Source: Phocicoccus schoeneichii
GTDB lineage: Bacteria > Bacillota > Bacilli > Staphylococcales > Salinicoccaceae
Reading direction: 5' to 3'
Assembly: GCF_014635565.1 (NCBI RefSeq)
Contig: NZ_BMDB01000001.1
Span: 124,001-188,000, forward strand
Length of the DNA stretch: 64,000 bases
Shown: piece after piece, positions 27,455 through 37,077 of the stretch
Layout of the letters: each line of letters starts with the position of its first letter
Numbering within the stretch: the first letter of the stretch is position 1
Position numbers and translations under genes: made by a program
Notes under the pieces: model-generated
What the model was told of the DNA's origin: nothing
The model's input: only the letters and a program-made list of their open reading frames with translations
Databases searched by the model: none

Positions 27455-29389
27455 ATGTCAGACGTAAAAGTACAAGTTAAGTTTCCTGATGGAAATGTAA
27501 AAGAGTTTGATAGTGGCATTACTGCAGAAGAAATTGCGGGTTCAATTAGCCCAGGTCTTAAAAAAGCAAGTGTAGCAGCGCGCGTGAATGGTGAAATGTA
27601 TGATTTAACTCGTCCAATTATTGAGGATGCAGATATCGAATTATTCACTGACAAATCAGAAGAAGCGTTAGAGGTCATGAGACACTCTACAGCTCACTTA
27701 ATGGCGCAAGCATTAAAACGTCTCTATGGAGATGTAAAATTTGGTGTAGGTCCAGTAATCGAAGAAGGGTTCTATTATGATTTCGATATGGATGAGAGAA
27801 TTTCAGCGGAAGACTTACCTAAAATTGAAAAAGAAATGAAGCGTATTATTGATGAAAACATTCCAATCGAACGTTCGGTATTAACTCGTGATGAAGCCAA
27901 AGTTTTATTTAAAGATGATGAATATAAGCTCGAGTTAATTGATGCGATTCCTGAAGATGAAACTGTAACTGTATATTCTCAAGGTGAATTTACTGACCTT
28001 TGTCGTGGGGTACACGTTCCAAGAACTTCTAAGATTAAAGAGTTCAAGCTTCTATCTACTGCTGGAGCTTACTGGCGTGGAGATTCAAACAACAAGATGT
28101 TACAGCGTATCTACGGTACAGCATTCTTTAACAAAAAAGATTTAAATGCACACTTACAAATGTTAGAAGAGCGCAAAGAACGAGATCACAGAAGAATTGG
28201 TAAAGACTTAAAGATTTTTGAAAACAACCAATTAATTGGTGCAGGTCTTCCATTATGGTTACCGAACGGTGCGACTATTAGACGTGAAATTGAACGTTAC
28301 ATTGTCGACAAAGAAGTGTCACTCGGATATGACCACGTTTATACTCCAATTATGGCGAACGTTGATCTTTACAAGACAAGTGGTCACTGGGATCATTATC
28401 ATGAGGACATGTTCCCACCAATGGAAATCGGAAACGAAAAACTAGTTCTTCGTCCAATGAACTGTCCACACCACATGATGATCTATAAAAACGAACGTCA
28501 CTCATACCGTGAACTTCCAATTCGTATCGCAGAACTTGGTATGATGCACCGTTACGAGGCATCAGGTGCAGTTTCTGGGTTACAACGTGTACGTGGAATG
28601 GTTCTAAACGATGCGCACGTATTTGTTCGCCCAGACCAAATTAAAGATGAATTTAAACGTGTTGTACACTTAATTCAAGAAGTTTATGATGACTTCAACA
28701 TCACAGATTATTCATTCCGTTTATCTTATAGAGATAAAAACGATACTGAAAAATACTTTGATGACGATGAGATGTGGAATAACGCAGAAGCGATGTTGAA
28801 AGAAGCAGTAGAAGAAATGGGGCTAGATTACTTCGAAGCCGAAGGTGAAGCGGCATTCTACGGTCCAAAACTTGACGTTCAAGTAAAAACGGCTTCAGGT
28901 ATTGAAGAAACAATGTCTACAGTACAATTAGACTTCTTGTTACCAGAACGCTTTGACTTAAACTACATTGGTGAAGATGGGCAGAACCACCGTCCTGTAG
29001 TCATCCACAGAGGTGTAGTAGGTACAATGGAACGCTTCGTTGCATTCTTGATTGAAGAATACAAAGGCGCATTCCCATTATGGCTCGCACCAGAACAAGT
29101 CCAGATCATTCCTGTAAACTTAGATTTACACTATGATTATGCAAGAGAATTACTCGATGAGTTGAAATCTTATGGAATTCGTGCGAAAATTGATGACCGT
29201 GAAGAAAAAATGGGGTATAAGATCCGTGAAGCGCAAATGAAGAAAATCCCTTATCAAGTAGTTGTAGGGGACAAAGAAGTAGAAGCGAAAGAAGTTAACG
29301 TCCGTAAATACGGTGAGAAAGATCAACAGACTTTCCCTAAAGAAGACTTCTTATATAACCTTGTAGATGAAATTAGACTGAAGAAATAA
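27455..29389 (+). CDS. thrS: Threonine--tRNA ligase
   Basis: Class II aminoacyl-tRNA synthetase, 644 residues. Order: TGS domain (~1-63), the editing domain with [10 protein letters not shown] (~73) and the SAD region with CRGVHVP, the catalytic core with motif 2 and the zinc Cys in [12 protein letters not shown], motif 3 in [11 protein letters not shown], and the anticodon-binding domain (~545-644, from [10 protein letters not shown]). AGGAGG gives the ATG. Expression is controlled by the T-box upstream. Single-gene transcript. Confidence 0.98.
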   Translation: MSDVKVQVKFPDGNVKEFDSGITAEEIAGSISPGLKKASVAARVNGEMYDLTRPIIEDADIELFTDKSEEALEVMRHSTAHLMAQALKRLYGDVKFGVGPVIEEGFYYDFDMDERISAEDLPKIEKEMKRIIDENIPIERSVLTRDEAKVLFKDDEYKLELIDAIPEDETVTVYSQGEFTDLCRGVHVPRTSKIKEFKLLSTAGAYWRGDSNNKMLQRIYGTAFFNKKDLNAHLQMLEERKERDHRRIGKDLKIFENNQLIGAGLPLWLPNGATIRREIERYIVDKEVSLGYDHVYTPIMANVDLYKTSGHWDHYHEDMFPPMEIGNEKLVLRPMNCPHHMMIYKNERHSYRELPIRIAELGMMHRYEASGAVSGLQRVRGMVLNDAHVFVRPDQIKDEFKRVVHLIQEVYDDFNITDYSFRLSYRDKNDTEKYFDDDEMWNNAEAMLKEAVEEMGLDYFEAEGEAAFYGPKLDVQVKTASGIEETMSTVQLDFLLPERFDLNYIGEDGQNHRPVVIHRGVVGTMERFVAFLIEEYKGAFPLWLAPEQVQIIPVNLDLHYDYARELLDELKSYGIRAKIDDREEKMGYKIREAQMKKIPYQVVVGDKEVEAKEVNVRKYGEKDQQTFPKEDFLYNLVDEIRLKK

Positions 29390-29413
29390 ATTCGAATTAA
29401 TTTAAGCAAAGTG

Positions 29414-29442
29414 TTGACTTATATGAAAAACACATGTATAGT
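29414..29442 (+). promoter_or_regulatory. SigA promoter of infC-rpmI-rplT
   Basis: TTGACT (29414-29419), 17-base spacer, TATAGT (29437-29442) preceded by TG; about 25 bases after the thrS stop. Confidence 0.82.
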
Positions 29443-29586
29443 TATAAGAGTTGAATTGAACGAACAAGTTGAAGCTCCCGCTTCACACCCTCAGCAGTAA
29501 GTGTCACAGGGTCAATCGGGGAAGACATAATTATCATTTTATGTCTATTTCGAAGAGCGGGTGTTGCTATGCACCCGCTCTTTTTG
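29443..29586 (+). promoter_or_regulatory. L20-type leader with terminator, upstream of infC
   Basis: About 140 bases of untranslated leader end in a strong terminator (AAGAGCGGGTG and CACCCGCTCTT arms, 29553-29582, then TTTTTG). In B. subtilis, ribosomal protein L20 binds the corresponding leader and promotes termination at such a hairpin. Position and layout match that element (Rfam L20_leader); the L20-binding fold itself was not modelled. Confidence 0.72.
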
Positions 29587-29614
29587 TTCGTTAAATTTTT
29601 TGGAGGTGTCAACA

Positions 29615-30133
29615 ATAGCAAAAGACCAAACAATTATCAATAATCGTATTCGCGCAAAGGAAGTTCGATTGATTGGACAAGATGGTTCACAGCTAGGCAT
29701 TAAATCGACGAAAGAAGCTCTTGAAATGGCAGAACGAGTTAACCTCGACCTTGTCCTTGTAGCTCCTACTGCGAAACCACCGGTTGCGCGTATCATGGAC
29801 TACGGTAAGTTCAAATATGAACAACAAAAGAGAGACAGAGAAGCACGCAAGAAGCAAAAAGTGATTAGTGTCAAAGAAATAAGACTATCACCAACAATCG
29901 ATGAACATGACTTTAACACAAAGCTAAATCAAGCTAAGAAATTCCTTTCTAAGGAAGACAAAGTAAAAGCATCCATTCGATTCAGAGGTCGTGCGATCAC
30001 ACACAAAGACATTGGACGTAAAGTGTTAGAGCGTTTTGCGGAAGAACTCAAAGACGTTGGTCAAATTGAGGTTCGACCTAAGATGGAAGGTCGCTCAATG
30101 TTCCTCGTTGTCGCACCAAACAAAGAAAAATAA
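29615..30133 (+). CDS. infC: Translation initiation factor IF-3, AUA start codon
   Basis: IF-3 keeps ribosomal subunits apart and checks start codons. The start is the ATA at 29615: GGAGGTG (29602-29608) is 6 bases upstream, and the only standard candidate, GTG at 29606, lies inside that ribosome-binding site. This gives 172 residues, the normal length. The N-domain begins [20 protein letters not shown]; the linker is basic; the C-domain carries [15 protein letters not shown] and [15 protein letters not shown]. Non-AUG starts in infC are known to permit autoregulation, because IF-3 rejects such codons. Confidence 0.95.
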   Translation: MAKDQTIINNRIRAKEVRLIGQDGSQLGIKSTKEALEMAERVNLDLVLVAPTAKPPVARIMDYGKFKYEQQKRDREARKKQKVISVKEIRLSPTIDEHDFNTKLNQAKKFLSKEDKVKASIRFRGRAITHKDIGRKVLERFAEELKDVGQIEVRPKMEGRSMFLVVAPNKEK

Positions 30134-30155
30134 TATTTTTGGAGGATTCATTATC

Positions 30156-30359
30156 ATGCCTAAAATGAAAACACACAAAGGATATGCAAAACGTGTTAAA
30201 CGTACTGCTACTGGAAAATTCAAACGTTCACAAGCATTCACTAGCCATCTTATGGCGAACAAAACAACTAAACAAAAACGTCACTTACGTAAATCTGCTT
30301 TAGTTGCAAAATCTGACGCGCGTCGTCTAGTACATTTATTAGCCAAGGCTGCTAAGTAA
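30156..30359 (+). CDS. rpmI: 50S ribosomal protein L35
   Basis: 67 residues, basic, beginning [15 protein letters not shown] and containing [14 protein letters not shown], diagnostic of bL35. GGAGG lies 9 bases before the ATG. It sits between infC and rplT, the universal Firmicutes order. Confidence 0.98.
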   Translation: MPKMKTHKGYAKRVKRTATGKFKRSQAFTSHLMANKTTKQKRHLRKSALVAKSDARRLVHLLAKAAK

Positions 30360-30376
30360 TTTAAGGAGGAAACGAC

Positions 30377-30736
30377 ATGGCTCGTGTAAAAAATGGTCTT
30401 ACTTCACGTAAAAGACGTAAAAAAGTATTAAAACAAGCTAAAGGTTACTTTGGTGCCAAAGGTGCACTTTACAGAGTAGCAAAACAACAAGTTACAAAAT
30501 CTGGTCAATATGCATATAGAGACCGTAAAAATAGAAAACGTGAATTCCGTAAATTATGGATTGCTCGTATCAACGCAGCTGCACGTAACCACGACATCAG
30601 CTACAGCCGTTTAATGAATGGTCTTAAAATCGCTGGTATCGATATCAACCGTAAAATGCTTTCTGAAATCGCAATTGCTGATGATGCAGCATTCGGTGAA
30701 ATTGTTAAACAAGCTAAAGATGCTTTAAATAAATAA
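30377..30736 (+). CDS. rplT: 50S ribosomal protein L20
   Basis: 119 residues: a long basic N-terminal helix ([20 protein letters not shown]) followed by the globular C-domain with [16 protein letters not shown]. bL20 is an early 23S rRNA assembly protein and the likely repressor of this operon through the leader. AAGGAGG gives the start. Confidence 0.98.
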   Translation: MARVKNGLTSRKRRKKVLKQAKGYFGAKGALYRVAKQQVTKSGQYAYRDRKNRKREFRKLWIARINAAARNHDISYSRLMNGLKIAGIDINRKMLSEIAIADDAAFGEIVKQAKDALNK

Positions 30737-30747
30737 TATCTTTTTCT

Positions 30748-30779
30748 AATCCACATTTAAAATCAATGTGGATTTTTTT
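30748..30779 (+). terminator. Terminator of infC-rpmI-rplT
   Basis: AATCCACATT and AATGTGGATT arms, 6-base loop, seven T. Confidence 0.9.
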
Positions 30780-30825
30780 ATTTGTGTTAAAATAATCGTA
30801 TACATAATTTATTTGGAGGTACATA

Positions 30826-31899
30826 ATGGACAAGCAATTAGAAATGTTAAAAGCATTAACAGATGCGAATGGTGTGTCAGGTTTCGAAACGGAAGTTAAA
30901 GAACTCATGAGAGAATACTTAGAACCAAATTCTGACTCTATTATTGAAGATAACCTTGGAGGAATCTTTGGTAAAAAAGAATCAAAGTCTGGGAGTAAAA
31001 CAATTTTAATTGGTGGACATTTAGATGAAATCGGCTTTATGATTACTGAAATTGACGATAAAGGATACTTAAAATTCACTCCAATTGGTGGATGGTGGAA
31101 CCAAGTTCTATTATCTCAACGAATGACTGTCATTACCGAAAAAGGGAACCTTGTAGGTGTAGTTGGCTCAAAGCCACCACACGTATTAAGTCCAGAAGAT
31201 AGAAAAAAACCAGTGGATCTTAAAGATATGTTTATTGATATTGGTGTCGCGAGCAAAGAAGAAGCTGAAGAAGCAGGTGTCCAACTTGGTGACATCATCG
31301 TTCCATATACTGAATTCACGCAAATGGCAAACAAAGATTATCTTCTTGCTAAAGCATTTGACAACCGTTACGGTTGTGCACTCGCTGTAGAAGTATTAGA
31401 GAAACTTAAAGATGTAGATACTAACATCAACGTAGTATCTGGTGCAACAGTACAAGAAGAGGTCGGACTTCGTGGAGCAAAAACTGCTGCTCACAAAGTG
31501 AAACCAGACCTTGCAATTGCAGTTGACGTTGGTCTTGCGACGGATTCACCAGGTATGGACTCTAGAAACGGTAAAGGTAACCTAGGTGAAGGTCCATTAT
31601 TATTATTACTCGACGGATCTAACATTGGTCACGTTGGTTTCAGACGTCATATCCAAAAAATTGCTAAAGATAAAAACATCGACGTCCAACTACAAGCAAT
31701 TCCAGGAGGCGGAACGGATGCAGGTAGCTTCCATACAACTCATGATGGCGTGCCTTCAGTAGCAATCGGAGTCCCCCTTCGTTATATGCATTCAAACGTA
31801 TCTATCATGCACAGACAAGATTTTAAAGATGCAGTAGATTTAGTTGTAGAAATCATTAAATCTTTAGATGATGAAACGGTTGATTCAATTAAATGGTAA
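30826..31899 (+). CDS. M42 family metallopeptidase (YsdC/glutamyl aminopeptidase-like)
   Basis: A dinuclear-metal aminopeptidase of family M42, 357 residues. Visible metal and catalytic residues: GGHLDEIGFM (His, Asp), AFDNRYGC (bridging Asp), QEEVGLRGA (Glu base and ligand), DVGLATDSPG (Asp), and the late His in RYMHSNVSIMHRQD. A PDZ-like insert interrupts the core (~70-165), as in relatives that form tetrahedral dodecamers degrading short peptides. GGAGG precedes the ATG. The ysdC position directly after rplT is conserved in Bacillus. It overlaps the next gene by 7 bases. Confidence 0.94.
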   Translation: MDKQLEMLKALTDANGVSGFETEVKELMREYLEPNSDSIIEDNLGGIFGKKESKSGSKTILIGGHLDEIGFMITEIDDKGYLKFTPIGGWWNQVLLSQRMTVITEKGNLVGVVGSKPPHVLSPEDRKKPVDLKDMFIDIGVASKEEAEEAGVQLGDIIVPYTEFTQMANKDYLLAKAFDNRYGCALAVEVLEKLKDVDTNINVVSGATVQEEVGLRGAKTAAHKVKPDLAIAVDVGLATDSPGMDSRNGKGNLGEGPLLLLLDGSNIGHVGFRRHIQKIAKDKNIDVQLQAIPGGGTDAGSFHTTHDGVPSVAIGVPLRYMHSNVSIMHRQDFKDAVDLVVEIIKSLDDETVDSIKW

Positions 31900-32618
31900 T
31901 CACATCAAAAGATAACGCACGCATTAAAGAAGTGCGCAAGCTTCACAAGAAAAAAACAAGAGATAAAGAGAAACTTTATCTCATCGAAGGAGAACACTTA
32001 ATTGAAGTTGCAAAAGAAAACAACGCGCCTATTAAAGAAGTGTTTATCCAAGAAGATAAGACTTTTGACCTGAACTTAGGGTCAGTCAAGGTCACTGAAG
32101 TGAACGATGGTGTCATGAAAACATTATCTACTCTTGTAACGCCACCAGGGATACTAGCCGTAGTGGGTGAAGTCGACACTATTGAAAATAGTAAGCGTGT
32201 CTTAATCATTGATGGAGTACAAGATCCAGGAAATTTAGGTACACTGATCCGTACAGCTGATGCATTCAATTTTAAACAAATCGTGATGAGTCCAGATACC
32301 GTAGATGCTTATAACGATAAAGTATTAAGAAGCGCACAAGGATCACATTTCCACGTGTCTTTATCTCGCCGAGATTTAAACGAATTCCTAGATACTTTTG
32401 ATGGAGATGTAGTAACAACATCACTTGAAGGTGATACGGAACTTAAAGTGGACGAGTCAAAAAATATCGCACTCATTTTAGGTAACGAAGGTAAAGGGGT
32501 TACAGCAGCATTAATTAAAAGAAGTGATAAACAGTTTAAAATTGATATGACAGGTCACGCTGAAAGCTTAAACGTCGCTGTTGCCGGTGGAATTCTCATG
32601 CATCAGTTCAGAGTTTGA
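31893..32618 (+). CDS. TrmH/SpoU family RNA 2'-O-methyltransferase (YsgA-like)
   Basis: 241 residues. An N-terminal L30e-like substrate-binding part (~1-85, KDNARIKEVRKLHKKKTR...LIEGEHLIE) leads into the SPOUT knot domain with motif 1 VQDPGNLGTLIRTADAF, motif 2 IALILGNEGKGV and motif 3 AESLNVAVAGGILMHQF. SAM-dependent methylation of rRNA or tRNA ribose is expected; the exact site is unknown. The gene immediately precedes pheS, as ysgA does in B. subtilis, and its stop lies inside the pheS promoter -35. Confidence 0.94.
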   Translation: MVITSKDNARIKEVRKLHKKKTRDKEKLYLIEGEHLIEVAKENNAPIKEVFIQEDKTFDLNLGSVKVTEVNDGVMKTLSTLVTPPGILAVVGEVDTIENSKRVLIIDGVQDPGNLGTLIRTADAFNFKQIVMSPDTVDAYNDKVLRSAQGSHFHVSLSRRDLNEFLDTFDGDVVTTSLEGDTELKVDESKNIALILGNEGKGVTAALIKRSDKQFKIDMTGHAESLNVAVAGGILMHQFRV

Positions 32619-32643
32619 AAAAATTTAGAAATCAATGTATAAT
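32615..32643 (+). promoter_or_regulatory. SigA promoter of pheST
   Basis: TTGAAA (32615-32620) overlaps the stop codon of the methyltransferase gene; after 17 bases comes TATAAT (32638-32643). Confidence 0.82.
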
Positions 32644-32649
32644 CTATAT

Positions 32650-32866
32650 ATTAATAAAACAGATATATTTCAGATGAAATAGGCATAAATGACAAGACTC
32701 ATTATACAGAGAGAAGTGAAATGGTGAGAGCACTTCAAATGAGCGTCAGGGTTCACCTAATGATGAAATAGAGTGTCATTCACTTACGAATGATAAGTGC
32801 CTGGATAAGCCAGGAATTTAGGTGGTACCACGGAACTCCGTCCTATATTGGGCGGAGTTCTTTTTG
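32650..32866 (+). promoter_or_regulatory. T-box leader of pheST
   Basis: The core TTAGGTGGTACCACGG (32819-32832 region) is the canonical T-box bulge. It is followed by the terminator: GAACTCCGTCC and GGGCGGAGTTC arms (32833-32860) plus TTTTTG. Stem I contains GACTCATT (32696-32703) pairing with AATGAG-GTC (32739-32748), an inner GAAGTG/CACTTC hairpin, and GGGTTCACC with TTC (Phe) at 32752-32754 as probable specifier. Confidence 0.93.
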
Positions 32867-32896
32867 TTTTATTTTAAAATCTTATGAGGTGAAATT

Positions 32897-33958
32897 ATGG
32901 CAAATTTCGAAGAAATTAAACAGTCATTTCTAAGTGCTTTAAAAAAGGCATCTGATATGAAACAACTTCAAGATGTCCGCGTACAGTTCTTAGGAAAAAA
33001 AGGGCAAGTATCTACACTCATGCAACGCATGAGAGAAATTCCGAATGAAGAAAAGAAAGCATACGGACAAAAAGTGAATGCACTACGCACTGAAGTAACC
33101 GAGCGATTAGAAACAGCAATCAAAGAATTAGAAGAAAAACTTCTCCAAGAAAAGCTAGAAAAAGAAACACTGGATGTCACTTTGCCAGGACGGTCATTCC
33201 CGCAAGGGGGTATTCATCCAATCGATCGAATTATCACTGATATTGAAGACTTCTTCTTAGGTCTTGGTTACGAAGTACGTGAAGGATATGAAGTAGAGAC
33301 GGATTATTATAACTTTGAGGCGTTAAACCTTCCAAAAACACACCCAGCACGTGACATGCAAGATAGTTTCTACATCTCTGAAGAAACTCTACTCAGAACG
33401 CATACGTCACCTGTACAAGCACGTGTGTTAAACCAAGCGGACGGAAAAGGACCAATTAAAATTATTTGTCCAGGTAAAGTGTATCGACGTGACAGTGATG
33501 ACGCGACACACTCACATCAATTTACACAGATTGAAGGTCTAGTTGTAGATAAAAACATTCACCTCTCAGACTTAAAAGGCACATTAGAGTTACTCGCTAA
33601 AAACTTATTTGGTGAAGCGCGTGAAATTCGTTTACGCCCAAGCTACTTCCCATTTACTGAACCAAGTGTTGAAGTAGACGTATCTTGTTTCAAATGTGGT
33701 GGAGATGGTTGTAACGTTTGTAAACAAACAGGTTGGATCGAAATCTTAGGAGCTGGAATGGTACATCCTAATGTCCTTGAAATGGCTGGTTTTGATTCAA
33801 AAGAATATTCTGGATTTGCATTTGGGCTTGGTCCAGATCGTATCGCGATGCTGACATACGGTATTGAAGACATCAGACATCTATATACAAACGACTTACG
33901 TTTCCTAGAGCAATTTAAATATACAGAAGATAGAGGTGTTGTACATGAAAGTCTCTAA
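32897..33958 (+). CDS. pheS: Phenylalanine--tRNA ligase subunit alpha
   Basis: Catalytic subunit of the (alpha-beta)2 class II PheRS, 353 residues. The N-terminal coiled coil (~1-85) that contacts tRNA is followed by [11 protein letters not shown], motif 2 region [21 protein letters not shown] and the phenylalanine pocket, then motif 3 in [15 protein letters not shown] Cys cluster [17 protein letters not shown] is present, as in many Firmicutes. GAGGTG precedes the ATG. The 3' end overlaps pheT by 14 bases. Confidence 0.98.
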   Translation: MANFEEIKQSFLSALKKASDMKQLQDVRVQFLGKKGQVSTLMQRMREIPNEEKKAYGQKVNALRTEVTERLETAIKELEEKLLQEKLEKETLDVTLPGRSFPQGGIHPIDRIITDIEDFFLGLGYEVREGYEVETDYYNFEALNLPKTHPARDMQDSFYISEETLLRTHTSPVQARVLNQADGKGPIKIICPGKVYRRDSDDATHSHQFTQIEGLVVDKNIHLSDLKGTLELLAKNLFGEAREIRLRPSYFPFTEPSVEVDVSCFKCGGDGCNVCKQTGWIEILGAGMVHPNVLEMAGFDSKEYSGFAFGLGPDRIAMLTYGIEDIRHLYTNDLRFLEQFKYTEDRGVVHESL

Positions 33959-36347
33959 AGAGTGGTTAGAAACATTTATATCTGTTGATGCAGATACTGC
34001 AACACTTGCAGAAACAATCACAAGAGGTGGTATCGAAGTAGACGATATCATCGATTATACAGAGGGTATTAAAAATCTTGTTGTGGGATATGTTGAGAGT
34101 GTAAAACAACACCCTGAAGCAGATAAACTCAATCTATGCCAAGTAAATACAGGTGAAGAAACAGTACAGATTGTCTGTGGAGCACCAAATGTTAAAGCAG
34201 ATAGCTACGTTATCGTATCTAAAGTTGGGGGCAGACTACCTGGCGGTATTAAAATTAAAAAAGCGAAACTACGTGGTGAAGAATCATACGGTATGATTTG
34301 TAGTTTACAAGAAATTGGTATTTCTGAAGAATACGTACCTAAAGAGTATAAAGAAGGAATCTTTATCTTTAACGAGAAACAGACTCCTGGTACAAATGCA
34401 TTAGAAGCATTATATCTCGACGACCAGGTACTTGAATTCGACTTAACACCAAACCGAAAAGACGCACTCTCTATGATTGGTACAGCATATGAAGTCCGTG
34501 CATTATTTGGTGGCGAAGTAGTTGAACCTGAACTCAATATGACTGAAACAGAAGACATTTCTGGTATCTCTGTTAAAAATGAAGATAGTGAAGCAGTGCC
34601 ATTTTATGCGCTGCGCAAAGTAAATAACGTTAAGATTGCACCATCTCCAGTTTGGATGCAGCATCGTCTACTTAAAGCAGGTATCCGTCCAATCAATAAC
34701 GTCGTAGATATTTCAAACTACGTACTTTTAGAGTTCGGTCAACCGCTTCATATTTTTGACTACGACGCAATCGGTTCTAAGGAAATTGTTACACGTCGTG
34801 CTAAAGAAAACGAAAAGATGACAACACTAGACGGTAAAGAACGTACACTTCTAGAGTCAGATATTGTAGTTACAAACGGTAAAGAACCCGTAGCTTTAGC
34901 AGGTGTCATGGGTGGAGACTTCTCTGAAGTAACACACAATACGAAGAATGTTGTGATTGAATCGGCAGTATTCGAACCTGTATCTGTACGTAAGACATCA
35001 GGACGCTTGAACTTAAGAAGTGAAGCATCAAGCCGCTTTGAAAAAGGTGTGTCTCATGAGTTTGTAATTAAAGCACTAGACCGAACAGCGTATTTACTTG
35101 AAACTCTTGCTGGTGGAACTGTAGAAAAAGGTATCGTTTCTGACGGAGAACTTGATTTAACACCTACAGAAATCGATACATCAGTATCATTCATCAATAA
35201 CCGCTTAGGTTTAGACTTGAACGCTGATAAAATCACTGAAATACTAGATAAGCTTGGAATCGACGTAAAAGTTGACGGAGACAACATTCACGCGATTATC
35301 CCATCGCGTCGTGATGACTTAAAAATTCCTGAAGACATCACAGAAGAAGTGGCACGTATTTATGGGTATGACAACTTACCATCTACGCTTCCTGTGTATT
35401 CAGAAATAACACCTGGGCGTTTAACAGATAACCAAGTAAAAACAAGAATCATTAAAAATCAATTATCATCACTCGGTCTTTCAGGAGCAATCAACTATGC
35501 ACTTACTGAATCATCTCGCGCGACAGAATTTACAAATGCTACTGTTGGGTTACAGCTCACAATGCCTATGAGTGAAATTCACTCAACGCTTAGAACGAGC
35601 CTTATTCCTCATTTAGTAGACAACGTGACATACAACATGAATAGACAACGTAAATCTGTGTCACTTTATGAAGTAGGTAAAGTATTTGAAACTAATGGAC
35701 AAGATAAACTGCCAACAGAAATTACGAAGTTAGCTGCTGTAATCTCTGGACCACAGTACAGTGTGGAATGGTTAGGAGAATCGCTTCTATCTGACTTCTA
35801 CACATTAAAAGGTATTTTAGATAGCATATTTACAAGATTTTCTCTAAAACCACATATCACGTATGAGGCAACTAATGAATATAAAGAGCTTCATCCAGGG
35901 CGTACAGCTCATGTGCTACTAAAAGGTAAAGTCATTGGACTAATTGGTGAACTACATCCTAAGTATGCGGATGATCATGATTTAAACCAAACAACTGTAT
36001 TTGAAGTGAATCTCGATGAACTGTATAGAGAGACTGAAGGTACGATTCGTTATGAACAATTACCTAAGTATCCCCAAATTACGAGAGATATTGCTTTGGA
36101 AGTAAATAGTGAAGTCACTGTTCAAGATATTACAGATCTAATTTACAAACAGAACGTAAACTACTTAATTAATGTTGAACCTTTCGACGTATATGAAGGT
36201 GAACACATTGAAGCGGGCAAAAAGTCTGTCGCATTACACATAACTTATCTAAACAAAGAAGAAACTCTAACAGATGAAGTCGTAGAAACGCTTCATACAC
36301 CAGTAGTTGAAGCACTTCTAAGTGAAGGATTTAAGATTAGAGAATAG
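33945..36347 (+). CDS. pheT: Phenylalanine--tRNA ligase subunit beta
   Basis: 800 residues from the ATG at 33945, chosen because GAGGTG is 6 bases upstream. Order: tRNA-binding EMAP-like OB domain (~40-150; [19 protein letters not shown]), B3/B4 editing domain (~205-380), B5 domain (~400-475), the inactive synthetase-like core, and the C-terminal ferredoxin-fold anticodon-binding domain (~705-800, from [12 protein letters not shown]). It is translated in coupling with pheS under the same T-box. Confidence 0.98.
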   Translation: MKVSKEWLETFISVDADTATLAETITRGGIEVDDIIDYTEGIKNLVVGYVESVKQHPEADKLNLCQVNTGEETVQIVCGAPNVKADSYVIVSKVGGRLPGGIKIKKAKLRGEESYGMICSLQEIGISEEYVPKEYKEGIFIFNEKQTPGTNALEALYLDDQVLEFDLTPNRKDALSMIGTAYEVRALFGGEVVEPELNMTETEDISGISVKNEDSEAVPFYALRKVNNVKIAPSPVWMQHRLLKAGIRPINNVVDISNYVLLEFGQPLHIFDYDAIGSKEIVTRRAKENEKMTTLDGKERTLLESDIVVTNGKEPVALAGVMGGDFSEVTHNTKNVVIESAVFEPVSVRKTSGRLNLRSEASSRFEKGVSHEFVIKALDRTAYLLETLAGGTVEKGIVSDGELDLTPTEIDTSVSFINNRLGLDLNADKITEILDKLGIDVKVDGDNIHAIIPSRRDDLKIPEDITEEVARIYGYDNLPSTLPVYSEITPGRLTDNQVKTRIIKNQLSSLGLSGAINYALTESSRATEFTNATVGLQLTMPMSEIHSTLRTSLIPHLVDNVTYNMNRQRKSVSLYEVGKVFETNGQDKLPTEITKLAAVISGPQYSVEWLGESLLSDFYTLKGILDSIFTRFSLKPHITYEATNEYKELHPGRTAHVLLKGKVIGLIGELHPKYADDHDLNQTTVFEVNLDELYRETEGTIRYEQLPKYPQITRDIALEVNSEVTVQDITDLIYKQNVNYLINVEPFDVYEGEHIEAGKKSVALHITYLNKEETLTDEVVETLHTPVVEALLSEGFKIRE

Positions 36348-36351
36348 TTTT

Positions 36352-36386
36352 AGACCGTCCTTATGATTGTAGGGACGGTATTTTTA
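36352..36386 (+). terminator. Terminator of pheST
   Basis: ACCGTCC and GGGACGGT arms with an 11-base loop, then ATTTTTAT. Confidence 0.75.
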
Positions 36387-36409
36387 TATCGATTTTAAGT
36401 AGGACTTAC

Positions 36410-36438
36410 TTGTTAATAAAAACCGTAATCGCTATAAT
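36410..36438 (+). promoter_or_regulatory. SigA promoter of cvpA-polX-mutS2
   Basis: TTGTTA (36410-36415), 17-base spacer, TATAAT (36433-36438). Confidence 0.75.
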
Positions 36439-36511
36439 AAATAGCATATCAAGTTAACGTCTAGATTTTGAAAAAGTAAAGCTAGAAATTACTGAGAAAA
36501 AGGGTTAGCAT

Positions 36512-37039
36512 ATGACACTACTTATACTACTTTTAATAATTATTGGCATGATTGTCGGATTTAGACGCGGAGGATTATTGCAATTCATCCATCTATTTGG
36601 AACTATATCGGCAATAATCATTGCGAGACTTAATTACAAGACACTTGGAAGCAAGTTAGATTTAATAATGCCTTATCCATCTAGTGCACTAGAAGTGGAT
36701 AATACAATTTTAAAAGATATACCAGATTTAGAGACTGCTTATTATTACATGGCTGCATTCTTTTTTATCTTTATTATTACTAAACTCATTATTCAAATTT
36801 TTATTAGTACGTTCGATTATTTACAACAAATAAATTTCCACGTTGTGGCATCGTCAATCGCAGGTGTTATATTTGGTGTAATTGAGACAATTTGTATACT
36901 CGTCGTTATTTTAGCTTTTGCAGCAACGATTCCAATGGATGCATTACAGAATGCAATTGACGGATCTGGCTTGGCTAAATTTATATTAAATCACACATTG
37001 ATATTATCTGACCGCTTGATGAGTTGGATGCAAATATAG
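36512..37039 (+). CDS. CvpA family membrane protein
   Basis: 175 residues with four hydrophobic segments (~3-12 to 18-40, ~78-100, ~108-135), the pattern of CvpA/YshB proteins. The N-terminal signature IIGMIVGFRRGGLLQFIHLFG is split here as IVGFRRGGLLQFIH, the most conserved part of the family. CvpA is needed for colicin V production in E. coli; its role in Gram-positives is unclear. Its position before polX is conserved. In Bacillus and Staphylococcus rnhC and zapA precede it; here they are absent between pheT and this gene. Confidence 0.88.
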   Translation: MTLLILLLIIIGMIVGFRRGGLLQFIHLFGTISAIIIARLNYKTLGSKLDLIMPYPSSALEVDNTILKDIPDLETAYYYMAAFFFIFIITKLIIQIFISTFDYLQQINFHVVASSIAGVIFGVIETICILVVILAFAATIPMDALQNAIDGSGLAKFILNHTLILSDRLMSWMQI

Positions 37040-37066
37040 GGCCTTTATTTTAGGTCCTATTTTTTA
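37036..37066 (+). terminator. Terminator-like hairpin between cvpA and polX
   Basis: ATAGGGCCT and AGGTCCTAT arms (one G-T pair), 7-base loop, six T, starting inside the cvpA stop codon. polX begins 12 bases later, so it may only attenuate. Confidence 0.7.
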
Positions 37067-37077
37067 TGGAGGTATAT

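Noticed and set aside
29561-29614. 18-residue N-terminal extension of IF-3 in the longest ORF
   Set aside because: It would be translated from inside the leader terminator and lacks a ribosome-binding site.
32822-32832. GTGGTACCAC palindrome before pheS, resembling a GntR operator
   Set aside because: It is part of the T-box core sequence and lies between antiterminator and terminator elements, not at a promoter.
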